Below are positions 37,634-46,242 of a stretch of 64,000 nt of DNA, piece by piece. The stretch covers positions 1-64,000 of the forward strand of contig JANYLR010000098.1 of the NCBI GenBank assembly GCA_025363715.1. Direction: 5' to 3'. The translations under genes were made by a program, and so were the position numbers. The stretch is from Holophagaceae bacterium (GTDB taxonomy: Bacteria > Acidobacteriota > Holophagae > Holophagales > Holophagaceae). Position 1 is the stretch's first letter. Each line of letters starts with the position of its first letter. The notes under the pieces are model-generated. The model was not told where the DNA came from, did no database searches, and worked only from the letters and a program-made list of their open reading frames with translations.

Positions 37634-38749
37634 ATGGCCGCCGACGTCCGCCGCCCCGTTGACCGCTGGCTGGTGTTTTTCGCCCTGGCCCTGGTCGCCA
37701 TGGGCATGGTGTGGATCTACTCCGCCTCTGCCATCAAGGCCTCCCAGAACCATGCGGCGGCCACAGCCTTCCTCACCCGGCAGCTGCTGGGCGGCGGCAT
37801 CGGCATCGCCTTCATGCTGGCGCTTTCCCAGGTAGATCTCGCCGCCCTGCAGGATCAGCCCAAGCCCCTGATGGTGGCCTACTTCATCATCATCGGCCTG
37901 CTGGTGGCGGTACTCTTCATCGGCCCCAGGGTGAACGGCGCTCATCGCTGGATCCGGCTCGGCCCCATGAGCCTCCAGCCTTCGGAGCTGTTCAAGCCAC
38001 TGTCCGTGCTGATCGCGGCGTCCTGGATGATCCGGAACCGGGAGGCCTGGACCAACCACCGCGACGCCCTGCCCAAGCTGCTGGGCCTCGCCGGCGTCCT
38101 GCTGCTGCCCCTGGCCCTCATCCTGCGGGAACCGGATTTCGGCACCACCTTCCTCATCGTCTTCGTGGCCCTGATGGTGGTGTTCCTCGGCGGGGCCCCG
38201 AAGTGGATCTTCGCGGTGGCCATTCCGGTCCTCGGCGCTTTGGGAACGGCCTTCGTGGTGCTGTCACCCTACCGCCTGGCCCGGGTCACCAGCTTTCTCA
38301 ATCCCGAGGCAGATCCCCTGGGCAAAGGCCACCAGGCCCTCCAGAGCCTCGTCGCCGTGGGGAACGGCGGCTTCATGGGCGTCGGCCTCGGCGGTGGGAA
38401 GCAGAAACTGTTCTACCTGCCGGAAGCTCATACGGATTTCATCTATGCAGTCATCGCCGAGGAGGCGGGGCTCATCGGCACCGTGGCCATCCTGGCTCTT
38501 TTCGTCGCCATTCTCTGGCGCGGCTACCGGATCGCCCGCCGGGTGGGTGATGGCTACCTGAAGCTGTGTGCCATGGGCTTCGTGCTGCTGCTGGTGGTGC
38601 AGGCCCTCATGAACATGAGCGTCGTGCTATCGCTGGCCCCGAACAAGGGAATCCCCCTGCCCTTCATCTCCTTCGGGCCCAACAGCCTCATCGCGAGCCT
38701 GATCTGCCTGGGGCTACTGCTGTCCATCAGCAAAGACGCGTCAACCTAG
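37634..38749 (+). CDS. SEDS-family peptidoglycan polymerase FtsW/RodA
   Basis: A 371-residue polytopic protein of the SEDS family, the glycosyltransferase for septal (FtsW) or elongation (RodA) wall synthesis. About ten membrane helices are apparent. Motifs: WIYSASA at the first helix, HRWIRLGPMSLQPSELFK, LREPDFGTT, and PLPFISFGPNSLIASL with its nearby FSYGG-equivalent. The SASA/GPM pattern and PEAHTDFIYAVIAEEAG fit FtsW a little better than RodA, but no division-cluster genes adjoin it. Start ATG 37634; an upstream extension overlaps glmM. It overlaps the convergent gene end by 9 bp. Confidence 0.92.
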   Translation: MAADVRRPVDRWLVFFALALVAMGMVWIYSASAIKASQNHAAATAFLTRQLLGGGIGIAFMLALSQVDLAALQDQPKPLMVAYFIIIGLLVAVLFIGPRVNGAHRWIRLGPMSLQPSELFKPLSVLIAASWMIRNREAWTNHRDALPKLLGLAGVLLLPLALILREPDFGTTFLIVFVALMVVFLGGAPKWIFAVAIPVLGALGTAFVVLSPYRLARVTSFLNPEADPLGKGHQALQSLVAVGNGGFMGVGLGGGKQKLFYLPEAHTDFIYAVIAEEAGLIGTVAILALFVAILWRGYRIARRVGDGYLKLCAMGFVLLLVVQALMNMSVVLSLAPNKGIPLPFISFGPNSLIASLICLGLLLSISKDAST

Positions 38750-39856
38750 GAGTATGGGTTCGTCGTCATCCTCATCCACGAGGATGATGTTCGATCCGCC
38801 GCTGAGCAGCACGGCATCCTCGTACATGTTCTTCAGCTTGGGCTCGAACCGTTCCGCCTGGCCCATCCGCAGGTCGGGCTTCAGGTCCACCCCGGTACGG
38901 ACGAGTCCCACGATGGCGGCCGGTGCCAGCCCCAGAACCGCGCCCAGCATCTTAAGCGGGTTCACGGCCTGGAAGCTCCCCATGATGCTGGTGAAGCAGA
39001 GGGCGTCCTCATCCCAGTGCAATTCCGGGATCAGCTTGCGAAGGTCCAATGGCGCCTCCGCCTTCGAGGGGCCCCGGTCCCAGGGCCAGAGGTTGGCCTC
39101 AAGAAAGGATGCAACCCGCTTCTCGAGGTGGTTTCTGTGATCGGGATGGACCTGCCAGCGCCAGTGGGACACCAGGACCAGATCACCCACCGCAGATGCA
39201 TAGGTCGGCAACACATCCCACCGGTGAATCCGCAATCCCTCCGGCAGCCGATGATTCAGCCTGGCCAGCAAGACGGAGGGGTCATCTTCGGGTTCCTTCT
39301 TGAACACGGCATCGAGCGTCTCGGCCAGGCCACCCACGCCTGCCGGTAGCGGCAGGCCGGCACCCAGGAGGGGACGGGGTCGTTTGGCGAGGTCGAGGAC
39401 GAACACCAACCCCTCCAGCCGGAAAGTCTGGAGGAAGATGGCGTGAAGATCCCCATCATCCAAGCCAGAAGCAGCACCCTCTTTGATGAAGCTGAACCGC
39501 ACCAGCTGGCGCCGGGTGTCCAGATGCCAATGGGCTTCCCTGCGCAGTTTGGCTTTCCCCGCCAGAGGCGCCAGTCGGGCAGCCAGCAGCTGGACCAGGT
39601 CCGGGTCCCGGGCCTCGCGCCGGGCGGCGCGGAGCAACTCGCCCGCCTCCTCTTCAAGATGTGCTGCCTCGATCATCGCGATCAGAGGGTCAAATCCCGG
39701 GCTTGCACCACCGGCGAGGCAGTCCCGAAGGGCCTGCAGGGGCGCGGGTTCCAGGCTGCGGCCTTGGGCCGCCATCGCCTGGAGAATCGCCTGCAGACGG
39801 GCCCGCCGGGCCAAGGCCTCGGTGGGGATGGAGGGATGGGGAGTCGGAGAGCTCAC
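38741..39856 (-). CDS. DUF2344 / radical-SAM-linked protein (stand-alone)
   Basis: A 371-residue protein. The central part (LVRFSFIKEGAASGLDDGDLHAIFLQTFRLEG, cited here by its first and last parts, and RPRPLLGAGLPLPAGVGGLAETLDA) matches the DUF2344/TIGR03936 domain, usually fused to or encoded next to a radical SAM enzyme of the TIGR03960 type. Here it stands alone, with an N-terminal helical segment and an acidic C-terminal tail (VDEDDDEPILLG). The start is probably GTG at 39856; the frame stays open to 40066 without a better site. Function unknown; a tRNA- or ribosome-linked role has been suggested for the family's neighbourhoods, but I cannot confirm it. Confidence 0.75.
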   Translation of the reverse strand: MSSPTPHPSIPTEALARRARLQAILQAMAAQGRSLEPAPLQALRDCLAGGASPGFDPLIAMIEAAHLEEEAGELLRAARREARDPDLVQLLAARLAPLAGKAKLRREAHWHLDTRRQLVRFSFIKEGAASGLDDGDLHAIFLQTFRLEGLVFVLDLAKRPRPLLGAGLPLPAGVGGLAETLDAVFKKEPEDDPSVLLARLNHRLPEGLRIHRWDVLPTYASAVGDLVLVSHWRWQVHPDHRNHLEKRVASFLEANLWPWDRGPSKAEAPLDLRKLIPELHWDEDALCFTSIMGSFQAVNPLKMLGAVLGLAPAAIVGLVRTGVDLKPDLRMGQAERFEPKLKNMYEDAVLLSGGSNIILVDEDDDEPILLG

Positions 39857-40073
39857 GTCATCAGCATAGTGATCCAGGCCGAGGGGTGGGTCAGAAACGC
39901 CCAGGATGGGCAAGGTAGAAATCGGGGGAATCAGGCTGCGGGACAAGTCGTGCCGGAATCGATTTCCACATCCACTGTGGGAAGCGGATTGCGGAAGCCA
40001 AGGAATTCCTTTCGCCACAAGCGACTTGAGTCCGTGCCCGATTTTGGTGGCAGGTGTGGGCCGCATCTTTTGT

Positions 40074-40079
40074 TTGACA
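40074..40079 (+). promoter_or_regulatory. Consensus -35 hexamer upstream of kdkA-like gene
   Basis: A perfect TTGACA 76 bp before the ATG at 40155. No good -10 hexamer is found at 16-18 bp, so this is only a hint of a promoter. Confidence 0.25.
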
Positions 40080-40154
40080 TGTGCCTCCGGCTACGTTCTG
40101 GCATCCTTCTTTTTGCCTTCTCTGCGCCAAGGCCCCAAGCTGGAAGACATCGCC

Positions 40155-40865
40155 ATGATCCACGACCCCTACATCGTCCCCCCCCTGCCGCCGGAATGGC
40201 CCTACGCGCCTGGTCCCCCGCTCCACCCTCTGGGCTGCCGCCTGAACCTGGACTTGCCAGGACTCGGTGGTGGCTGGCGCGTCTGCACGCCCGGCGGCAT
40301 CGTCCCCACCGGTGAGCCGATCCCCCTCGCCGGCGCCTATGGTCGCGGCGGCATCCTGCGGGTGGGCGACATGGTCCTCAGGCCCTATCGAAGAGGTGGG
40401 TTCCTCCGCCATTTCAACGAGCGCACCTACCGCACGCACCTCCGCTTCGCCGCCGAGCACGCGGTCCACCGGGGCCTCTGGGATTCCGGCTTCCCCACCG
40501 TGGAACCGCTTGGCTATGCCTGGCGCCCCAGCGGACTTGGCGTCGAAGGGGTCCTGATCACACGCCTGGCGGAAGGCGAGGCCTGGCCCGGACGATGGGA
40601 TCTCAGCGCCGGCCGGGGCCCCGCCATCCGTCACGCCATCAGTGCTCTCTGCGACTGGGGACTCTGGTCGCCGGATCTGAACGCCACCAATGTCATGCTG
40701 CCCCCCCAGGGCGGCGCCTTGTTCCTCGACTGGGACCGGGCTGCCTTCGTGCCCGCCGGTACGGATCTGTGGACCCGCTACCGCACCCGTCTCCACCGCA
40801 GCCTGCAGAAGCTGGGCGCACCGGAAGAGGCCTACGCGGTCATGGAAGTTGCACAGCGTCCTTAA
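40155..40865 (+). CDS. KdkA-like lipopolysaccharide kinase
   Basis: A 236-residue protein of the Kdo kinase / lipopolysaccharide kinase fold. Visible motifs: VLRPYRRGGFLRHF, the ATP-site region, DLNATNVML in place of the catalytic DLHxxN, and FLDWDRA as the DFG-like metal site. KdkA phosphorylates Kdo of lipid A in a few Gram-negatives; here a similar sugar kinase role in the inner core is likely but the exact acceptor is unknown. Start ATG 40155 with weak GGAAGA upstream; the frame is open to 39906. Its 3' end overlaps the convergent cyclophilin gene by 26 bp. Confidence 0.82.
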   Translation: MIHDPYIVPPLPPEWPYAPGPPLHPLGCRLNLDLPGLGGGWRVCTPGGIVPTGEPIPLAGAYGRGGILRVGDMVLRPYRRGGFLRHFNERTYRTHLRFAAEHAVHRGLWDSGFPTVEPLGYAWRPSGLGVEGVLITRLAEGEAWPGRWDLSAGRGPAIRHAISALCDWGLWSPDLNATNVMLPPQGGALFLDWDRAAFVPAGTDLWTRYRTRLHRSLQKLGAPEEAYAVMEVAQRP

Positions 40866-41418
40866 TCAGCACCGTCTTCACCGGCAGGTTCAGGAAGTCG
40901 CTGCGCTTGTTGCTGGTCTTGACCGCCTTGATCCGATCCACCACGTCCATGCCCTGGACGACCTTTCCGAACACGCAATAACCCCAGGTCTTGTCATTGG
41001 CCTTGCCCTTGAAATCCAAGGCGGGGTTGTCCACCACGTTGATGAAGAATTCGGCCGCGGCGCTGTGCGGATCCGGCGTCCTGGCCATCGCCAAGGTCCC
41101 ACGCTTGTTCTTCAGGCCCGCGGCAGCGGCCCGGTCCGCTTCATTGGGAATCGAGGGCTCCGTCCGCTTCTTGCCCAGGTAGTCCACATAGCCACCCCCC
41201 TGGATCATGAAGCCGGGGATGACGCGGTGGAAGATGGTCCCCTTGTATTGCCCCTTCTTCACGTACCGCAGAAAGTTGTCCACGGTCTTCGGCGCGGCCT
41301 CAGGTTCCAGCTCCAGCACGATCACACCCATGGAGGTGGTCAGCTTGACCTTCGGCTTGGGCGCGGCATCCAAGTTCAGCGCGGCGAGGCACACAAGGGC
41401 GGCGATCAGGGGGCGCAT
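40840..41418 (-). CDS. Exported cyclophilin-type peptidyl-prolyl isomerase
   Basis: A 192-residue PPIase with a Sec signal peptide (about 1-19, ending NLDAA). The cyclophilin domain has IFHRVIPGFMIQGGGY, LAMARTPDPHSAAAEFFI and KTWGYCVFGKVVQGMDVVD, closest to periplasmic PpiA-type enzymes. It assists folding of exported proteins. It converges with the KdkA-like gene and overlaps it by 26 bp. The upstream gene on the same strand ends 154 bp away, with a strong hairpin between. Confidence 0.95.
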   Translation of the reverse strand: MRPLIAALVCLAALNLDAAPKPKVKLTTSMGVIVLELEPEAAPKTVDNFLRYVKKGQYKGTIFHRVIPGFMIQGGGYVDYLGKKRTEPSIPNEADRAAAAGLKNKRGTLAMARTPDPHSAAAEFFINVVDNPALDFKGKANDKTWGYCVFGKVVQGMDVVDRIKAVKTSNKRSDFLNLPVKTVLIKDAVQLP

Positions 41419-41484
41419 CAGGATCTCCGGGGATGCCCCAGCATACCCGTACTGAAGGAGGGCGAATCAGGCTTCGGTCTTCTG

Positions 41485-41517
41485 ACGCAATAGCCGGGCT
41501 CTGCCCGGCTATTGCGT
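41485..41517. terminator. Perfect 15-bp stem-loop downstream of the fli-TPR operon
   Basis: ACGCAATAGCCGGGC (41485-41499), a TCT loop, then GCCCGGCTATTGCGT (41503-41517), with no mismatch. It lies 56 bp beyond the stop of the leftward operon and 67 bp before the exported cyclophilin start. No T-run follows, so it may be a terminator, a transcript-end stabiliser or an attenuator-like element. Confidence 0.6.
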
Positions 41518-41572
41518 GGGGGCTCCGGGGGACATCGCGAGCACCGCGCGCAGGCGGTCCCCCCGGACAGCA

Positions 41573-43375
41573 TCAATAGGCTCCGAGGCTCTTGGCTATG
41601 GCATCCCGCTGGCCCTTGAAGCCCGGCTCGTCCCGGGTCTCCTTGATCAGCAGCCTGGCCTGATCCCGCTGGCCGAGCTTCAGGAGGGCCTGCGACCGCA
41701 TGAGGGCCACCCATCCCCGCTGCTCAGGCGCCGCCGGCTTGGCCGGGTAGAGGGCAAAGGCACCCCGGGCGTCCCCGCGCTGCAGGCGTAGGTCCGCTAC
41801 CAGGATTGCCAGGAGCTCTCTGGCTTCGCCCTTCTCGGGCGCACGGGTGAGCCAGCCTTCCGCCTCTGCCAGCCGCTGCATGGCCGTTTCCGGGCTCACA
41901 AGGGGACGCTGGAGGAATCTTACGGTGGCCTTGATGCGCTCGGGTCCCGGCCGCGCCTTGCCCAGGGCCGAACGCAGGGGTCCCCAGTGCTCCAGGGCTC
42001 CTTCGGCTCTGGCCCTCATCAAGGCCTCGTCCGGTGATTCCCCCTTGGCGGACAGTAGCCGGAGGACCGCCTGGGGCTGGGCTTCAGGCTGGACCTTGGC
42101 CAGCGCGGCTTTCTTCAGCGCGGTCCGCTCCGCTGCGGGTGTCTCGGTCAGCAGGCGGGGCAGCAAGTCCAGGAGCCCTTGGCCGGCGAGCAATTCGGCC
42201 ACGCCGATCCTCGATGGGGCGTCCAACGCGGCGAAAGATCCTTTCTTCAGGCGGGCGAGCAGCTCTCCGGGGAAGCCCTTTCCCAGGCGCTGAGCCACCC
42301 AGGCCCTCCAGGCCTCGGTCCATAATTTCTTCACCTCCGGCTGGGTTTCCCGGGTCACCGGATCCATGCGATCCACCAGATTGAGGGCTTCCTCCCAAAG
42401 GGATTTCCCGATGAGCAGCCGGAGTTCCACCGTCAGGGCGGCACCCTTCGGCAGGCCCTTGCCACTCTTCCGGACCTCGGCCAGAAGCGATTCGGCGCTG
42501 GGCATATCCTTGGTGTCCAGCAGGCTGCCATCCGTCAGCAGGCTGGCCAGCGCAAGCCGGGCATCGTCGGCCTGAGTGGAACTCGGATGATCCTTGATGA
42601 GCTTCCGGAGGATCTGGGCGGATTCCTTGGCATCCCCGGACCGTCCAAGCAGCCTTCCCCAGGCGAGGTCCAACCGGGGCCGCAGTTCGCTTCCAGGATA
42701 AAGATTCTGGAAATCCTTCAGCCCAGCCTGGGCCTGGGCCCGGTCCTCCATCGCGCAGAACACCTGGACAATGGCCGCCAGCCCCTTTTCGGTGGGCTTC
42801 TCCTTGGCCTCCAGGGGCTGGAGAGACTGGACGATGGGCAGGGCCTCCTGAGAGCGGTCCTGCTCCACCAGGGTCCAGATCAGCAGTTCTTGCGGTTTCC
42901 GTTTGGCCTCGGAGGGAATGTCTGCGGCCAGGGCCTGGTGCAGCCGGCCTTCCGCCTCCTTGAACCGCCGGTGGGCCACGGCGTCCTCGGCCAGGATGGT
43001 CTGCGCCTCGCCCATAAACGGGGACTTGGGCCACTGGCGCTCGAGTTTCTTCAGGGCGACGGTGGCAGCGGGGAGGTTGCCGAGCCGGGCTTCCAGGATG
43101 CCCTGGGCATAGAGCACGAGCTCCCGCTCGGGCACCTTGCTGGACTTGAAGGAGTGACCCTTCAGGCGGTTCAGGGTCGCCCGGATCGAGGCCGCATTCT
43201 GGGCACCCAGGGCCTGCTTGGCCAGTTCTTCGGCCTGCGCATCGGTCAAATTGATGCTGCCCGGCTTGGCGGCCTGGGCGTGTTCCTCGGACTTGACCGG
43301 AGCCACTCCGTGCTGGGCTGACAGAGGCAGCGCCAGCAGCAGGGACCATCCCGCGCAGCGCCCGGCGAAGCTCAT
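41573..43375 (-). CDS. Exported tetratricopeptide-type repeat protein
   Basis: A 600-residue protein with a signal peptide (MSFAGRCAGWSLLLALPLSAQ). The remainder is almost wholly helical with degenerate TPR-like repeats (for example KLERQWPKSPFMGEAQTILAEDA and DFQNLYPGSELRPRLDLAWGRLL in part), resembling periplasmic repeat scaffolds. I chose ATG 43375 because its ATGA overlaps the response-regulator stop; an ATG three codons earlier exists. It is the last gene of the fliO-to-flhB operon, so a role in flagellar assembly or motility is possible but not shown. Confidence 0.8.
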   Translation of the reverse strand: MSFAGRCAGWSLLLALPLSAQHGVAPVKSEEHAQAAKPGSINLTDAQAEELAKQALGAQNAASIRATLNRLKGHSFKSSKVPERELVLYAQGILEARLGNLPAATVALKKLERQWPKSPFMGEAQTILAEDAVAHRRFKEAEGRLHQALAADIPSEAKRKPQELLIWTLVEQDRSQEALPIVQSLQPLEAKEKPTEKGLAAIVQVFCAMEDRAQAQAGLKDFQNLYPGSELRPRLDLAWGRLLGRSGDAKESAQILRKLIKDHPSSTQADDARLALASLLTDGSLLDTKDMPSAESLLAEVRKSGKGLPKGAALTVELRLLIGKSLWEEALNLVDRMDPVTRETQPEVKKLWTEAWRAWVAQRLGKGFPGELLARLKKGSFAALDAPSRIGVAELLAGQGLLDLLPRLLTETPAAERTALKKAALAKVQPEAQPQAVLRLLSAKGESPDEALMRARAEGALEHWGPLRSALGKARPGPERIKATVRFLQRPLVSPETAMQRLAEAEGWLTRAPEKGEARELLAILVADLRLQRGDARGAFALYPAKPAAPEQRGWVALMRSQALLKLGQRDQARLLIKETRDEPGFKGQRDAIAKSLGAY

Positions 43376-43992
43376 GCGAGCCACCGGGCCAGGAGATTCT
43401 TCTTGCCCTGTTCAAATTCTTCATCGGAAAGGAGCCCCTTGGCTTTCAGGGCCGCCAGCCGTTCCAGGTCCGCAAGGGCGTCGGATCGACCAGGCCCGCC
43501 GGTGGGGGCCATCTGGTTGGCCAGGATTTCCATGCGGCCCAGGGTGGTCTCCAGTCGCTCGGCCCGCTCGGTGAGGGATTTCACCTTCTCCCTTAGTTCA
43601 TCCCGTTCATGGGTGAGGGCCCGCCGTTCCATGAGGCGACGGAGGGTGTTCCGGAACTGATCGATCTGCATGGGTTTGGTGACGAAGTCGAAGGCGCCCA
43701 GTTCCATGGCCTCGGTGGCTTCCCGCACGCTGCCGAAACCCGTCAGCACGAGCACGGTGCAGCTGGGATTCCGGTTGAGGGCACATTTCAGCACATCCAT
43801 GCCCGTCTTCCCCGGCATGACCAGGTCCGTGATCACCAGGTCGAAGGGGGGCTGCTCGGCCTTGAGCTTCCGCTCCGCCTCTTCCCCCGTGGAAGCGGTG
43901 ACCACCTGGAAGCCCTCCCCTGAAAGGAGGGTCGACAGGGTCTCCCTCGGCATGGGGTCATCGTCCACCAGCAGGAGGCTGGGCGATGGCAT
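43372..43992 (-). CDS. Response regulator with C-terminal SHOCT-like domain
   Basis: A 206-residue protein. The receiver domain (about 1-120) has the acidic pair in LLVDDDP, acceptor Asp56 in VITDLVMP, and Lys106 in TKP. A coiled segment (about 125-165) links to a C-terminal SHOCT-like motif (about 178-205; LERLAALKAKGLLSDEEFEQGKK). No DNA-binding domain is present, so output is probably by oligomerisation or protein contact. ATG 43992 lacks a ribosome site; TTG at 44019 has AAGGA six bases upstream and may be the true start. It sits between flhB and the TPR gene in the flagellar operon. Confidence 0.85.
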   Translation of the reverse strand: MPSPSLLLVDDDPMPRETLSTLLSGEGFQVVTASTGEEAERKLKAEQPPFDLVITDLVMPGKTGMDVLKCALNRNPSCTVLVLTGFGSVREATEAMELGAFDFVTKPMQIDQFRNTLRRLMERRALTHERDELREKVKSLTERAERLETTLGRMEILANQMAPTGGPGRSDALADLERLAALKAKGLLSDEEFEQGKKNLLARWLA

Positions 43993-44113
43993 GTGGGGTG
44001 GAACGATGGGGCGGGTCAATGGAGGTCCTTGGGATGGCCTAACGATACCCTTTCGGAAGGTTGGATTGGGAACTGCAGCCCTGCACAAAGAAGTGGAATT
44101 CCAGGCCCGAGAC

Positions 44114-45169
44114 TCAGGCCGCCCCCCTCAGCCGGTAGACGAAGGCCAGGACCTGGGCCACGGCCTGGTAGAGGTCCTGGGGAATGGCCTTTTGCACATC
44201 CACTGTCCGGTAGAGGGCCCGGGCCAAATCTGGGCGCTCCAGGATGGGCACGCCGGACTCGCGGGCCTTCTCCCGGATCTTGAGGGCCAGGTGATCCAGT
44301 CCCTTGGCCACGCAGATGGGAGCGGTGTTCCTTTCGTCGTACCGCAACGCCACAGCCACATGGGTCGGATTCGTCACCACCACGGTGGCCTTCGGCACTT
44401 CGGCAAGCATGTGGCGCCGGGCGGCGGCCATCCTGATGGATCGCTGCCTCTGTTTGATCTCTGGGTTTCCTTCTGAATCCTTGCCCTCGTCCTTCACCTC
44501 CTGCTTGGTCATCCGGATGCTCTTCTCGAACGAACTGCGCTGCCAGGCGAAATCAGCCAGGGCCAGCACCAGCATGGCCAGCATCACGTTCCGGTAGAGG
44601 GCGAACACCGCGCTCTGGAACAGGTCCATGGATTGGGCCAGGGGCAGCTTCAGCGTGGCCATCAAGGCGGGGATCCGGGGTTCGAGAACGGTAAAGGCGA
44701 CCCAGGCCAGAAGGCCGAATTTGGCCAAACTTTTCATCAGGTCGATGATGGCCTTGCTGGAGAACAGGCGCTTGAAGCCCTGGGCGGGATTCAGCCGATC
44801 GAACTTGGGCTGCAGTGGCTTGGCACTGAACGTGAAGCCCCGCTGGGCGAACCCCACCCCCAGGGCCACCAGCAGATTGAGCCCCAGGAAGGGCAGCAGC
44901 AGGCGACCGGAGATCATGAAGACATCGCCGACGAGGGTCATGATCCCGGCCTCCGCCAGCGCACCTGGCTTGGCCATCTGGAGGAAGTGGGCCACCTGTT
45001 GAACCATCAGGGCCAGGGTGGCGCCGCCCAGCCCCAGGAACATGAAGAAGTTCCCCCAGAGCAGGATGGCACTATCGAAATCCGCGCTCCTTGGGACGGA
45101 GCCTTCCTCCCGTGCCTTCTGGCGTCGCCTGGGGGTGGCCTTTTCGGTCCGGCCGGGATCCTGGGCCAT
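44114..45169 (-). CDS. flhB: Flagellar export switch protein FlhB
   Basis: A 351-residue type III export component. Four membrane helices lie in the N-terminal half; the cytoplasmic C-domain has the autocleavage site NPTH at 267-270 (VVTNPTHVAVALRY), which switches export from rod/hook to filament substrates. The basic N-terminus GRTEKATPRRRQKAREEG is typical. It begins 1 bp after the fliR stop. Confidence 0.97.
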   Translation of the reverse strand: MAQDPGRTEKATPRRRQKAREEGSVPRSADFDSAILLWGNFFMFLGLGGATLALMVQQVAHFLQMAKPGALAEAGIMTLVGDVFMISGRLLLPFLGLNLLVALGVGFAQRGFTFSAKPLQPKFDRLNPAQGFKRLFSSKAIIDLMKSLAKFGLLAWVAFTVLEPRIPALMATLKLPLAQSMDLFQSAVFALYRNVMLAMLVLALADFAWQRSSFEKSIRMTKQEVKDEGKDSEGNPEIKQRQRSIRMAAARRHMLAEVPKATVVVTNPTHVAVALRYDERNTAPICVAKGLDHLALKIREKARESGVPILERPDLARALYRTVDVQKAIPQDLYQAVAQVLAFVYRLRGAA

Positions 45170-45170
45170 G

Positions 45171-45983
45171 TCAGGCGCCCAACAGTTTCAGCGTGAGCCG
45201 CGGCGCGGCTTCCAGCAACGGCGTCAGCCAAGGTGCCAGTTCCCTCAGGACCAGGCCCAGGATCACCATGCCCAGGGCGATCTTCAGCGGGAAGCTCAGC
45301 TGCAGCAGCTGCAACTGGGGCATGAACTTCCCCGAGATGCCAAGGATCAGATCCAGCAGGAAGAGGATCGCCAGCACCGGGAAGGCCAGCTGGAAGCCCT
45401 TGGCCAGGAGCTGACCGATGAGGGTGACGAGCCCCAAGATCTGGAGCGGCACGCCATGGCCCATGGGAGCCACCCGGTAGCTATCCACCAGCGCCAGGAT
45501 CATCTGGTGGTGCAGGCCCGTGATGAAGATCAGCAGCGAGGCCATCTGCAATAGCAGGGCGCCGGAGATCGAAGCGCTTTGCGCACTGGAGGGATCGACC
45601 AGCTGAACGAAGGAAAAGCCCACCTGCATATCGATCACCGCGCCGGCGAAGGCCACGGCTTCGAGGATCCAGGCCACCACGGTGCCCATCAGGAGGCCGA
45701 TGGCCAGCTCCGAGGCCATCAGCCCCACCAGTTCCGGAATTCCCGCGGGAATGCTTGAAGGCACGGGCACCACAGGCAGGATGACCGTGGTCATCAGGGC
45801 GGCCAGAGCCGCCCGCAATTGCAGCGGCATCCGCTCACCGCCAAGGATGGGGAAGACCGCCAGCAGCCCCGTCATGCGCGTCAGAACCATTACCCACAGG
45901 GCCGCCTTCGCCCCGGTGAGGGCCCAGACGGCGGGGTTCAGAAGGGTGGGCGACACGGGCGACTCAGTTGAGCTGCCGGACAA
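45171..45983 (-). CDS. fliR: Flagellar export gate protein FliR
   Basis: A 270-residue polytopic protein with the expected six or so helices, forming the FliPQR export gate in the inner membrane. Motifs: RMTGLLAVFPILGGERMP near the start, GAVIDMQVGFSFVQLVDP, and a C-terminal AP-rich end. Its start overlaps the fliQ stop by 20 bp. Length and order are normal. Confidence 0.95.
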   Translation of the reverse strand: MSGSSTESPVSPTLLNPAVWALTGAKAALWVMVLTRMTGLLAVFPILGGERMPLQLRAALAALMTTVILPVVPVPSSIPAGIPELVGLMASELAIGLLMGTVVAWILEAVAFAGAVIDMQVGFSFVQLVDPSSAQSASISGALLLQMASLLIFITGLHHQMILALVDSYRVAPMGHGVPLQILGLVTLIGQLLAKGFQLAFPVLAILFLLDLILGISGKFMPQLQLLQLSFPLKIALGMVILGLVLRELAPWLTPLLEAAPRLTLKLLGA

Positions 45984-46242
45984 CCGCGTTGAAGTCCGTG
46001 AACATGTGGGTGGTGAAACGGACCATCACCTGGAGCATCCAGGGGAAGCTGATGGCTACCACCAGCAGCACCATGACGACCTTCGGCACGAAGGCGATGG
46101 TCTGATCCTGAAGGCTCGTCACCACCTGGAACACCGAGATCATCAGGCCCACCACCAGCGATACCAGGAGGGCCGGGCCGGCCACGAGCAAAGCCGTCTT
46201 CAAGGCTTCCTTTCCAATCTGCGCAATCACCAGTTCGTTCAT
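45964..46242 (-). CDS. fliQ: Flagellar export gate protein FliQ
   Basis: A 92-residue protein with two membrane helices (LLVAGPALLVSLVVGLMISVFQ and VVMVLLVVAISFPWML), the usual length for FliQ. The ATG overlaps the stop of a 50-codon frame (ATGA) that ends with a second copy of the FliP C-terminus. In most operons fliQ directly follows fliP; here an extra 149 bp separates them. Confidence 0.96.
   Translation of the reverse strand: MNELVIAQIGKEALKTALLVAGPALLVSLVVGLMISVFQVVTSLQDQTIAFVPKVVMVLLVVAISFPWMLQVMVRFTTHMFTDFNAVVRQLN

Noticed and set aside
40000-40011. 12-bp palindrome AAGGAATTCCTT upstream of the KdkA-like gene
   Set aside because: A single short palindrome with no matching second site or known regulator; likely chance.
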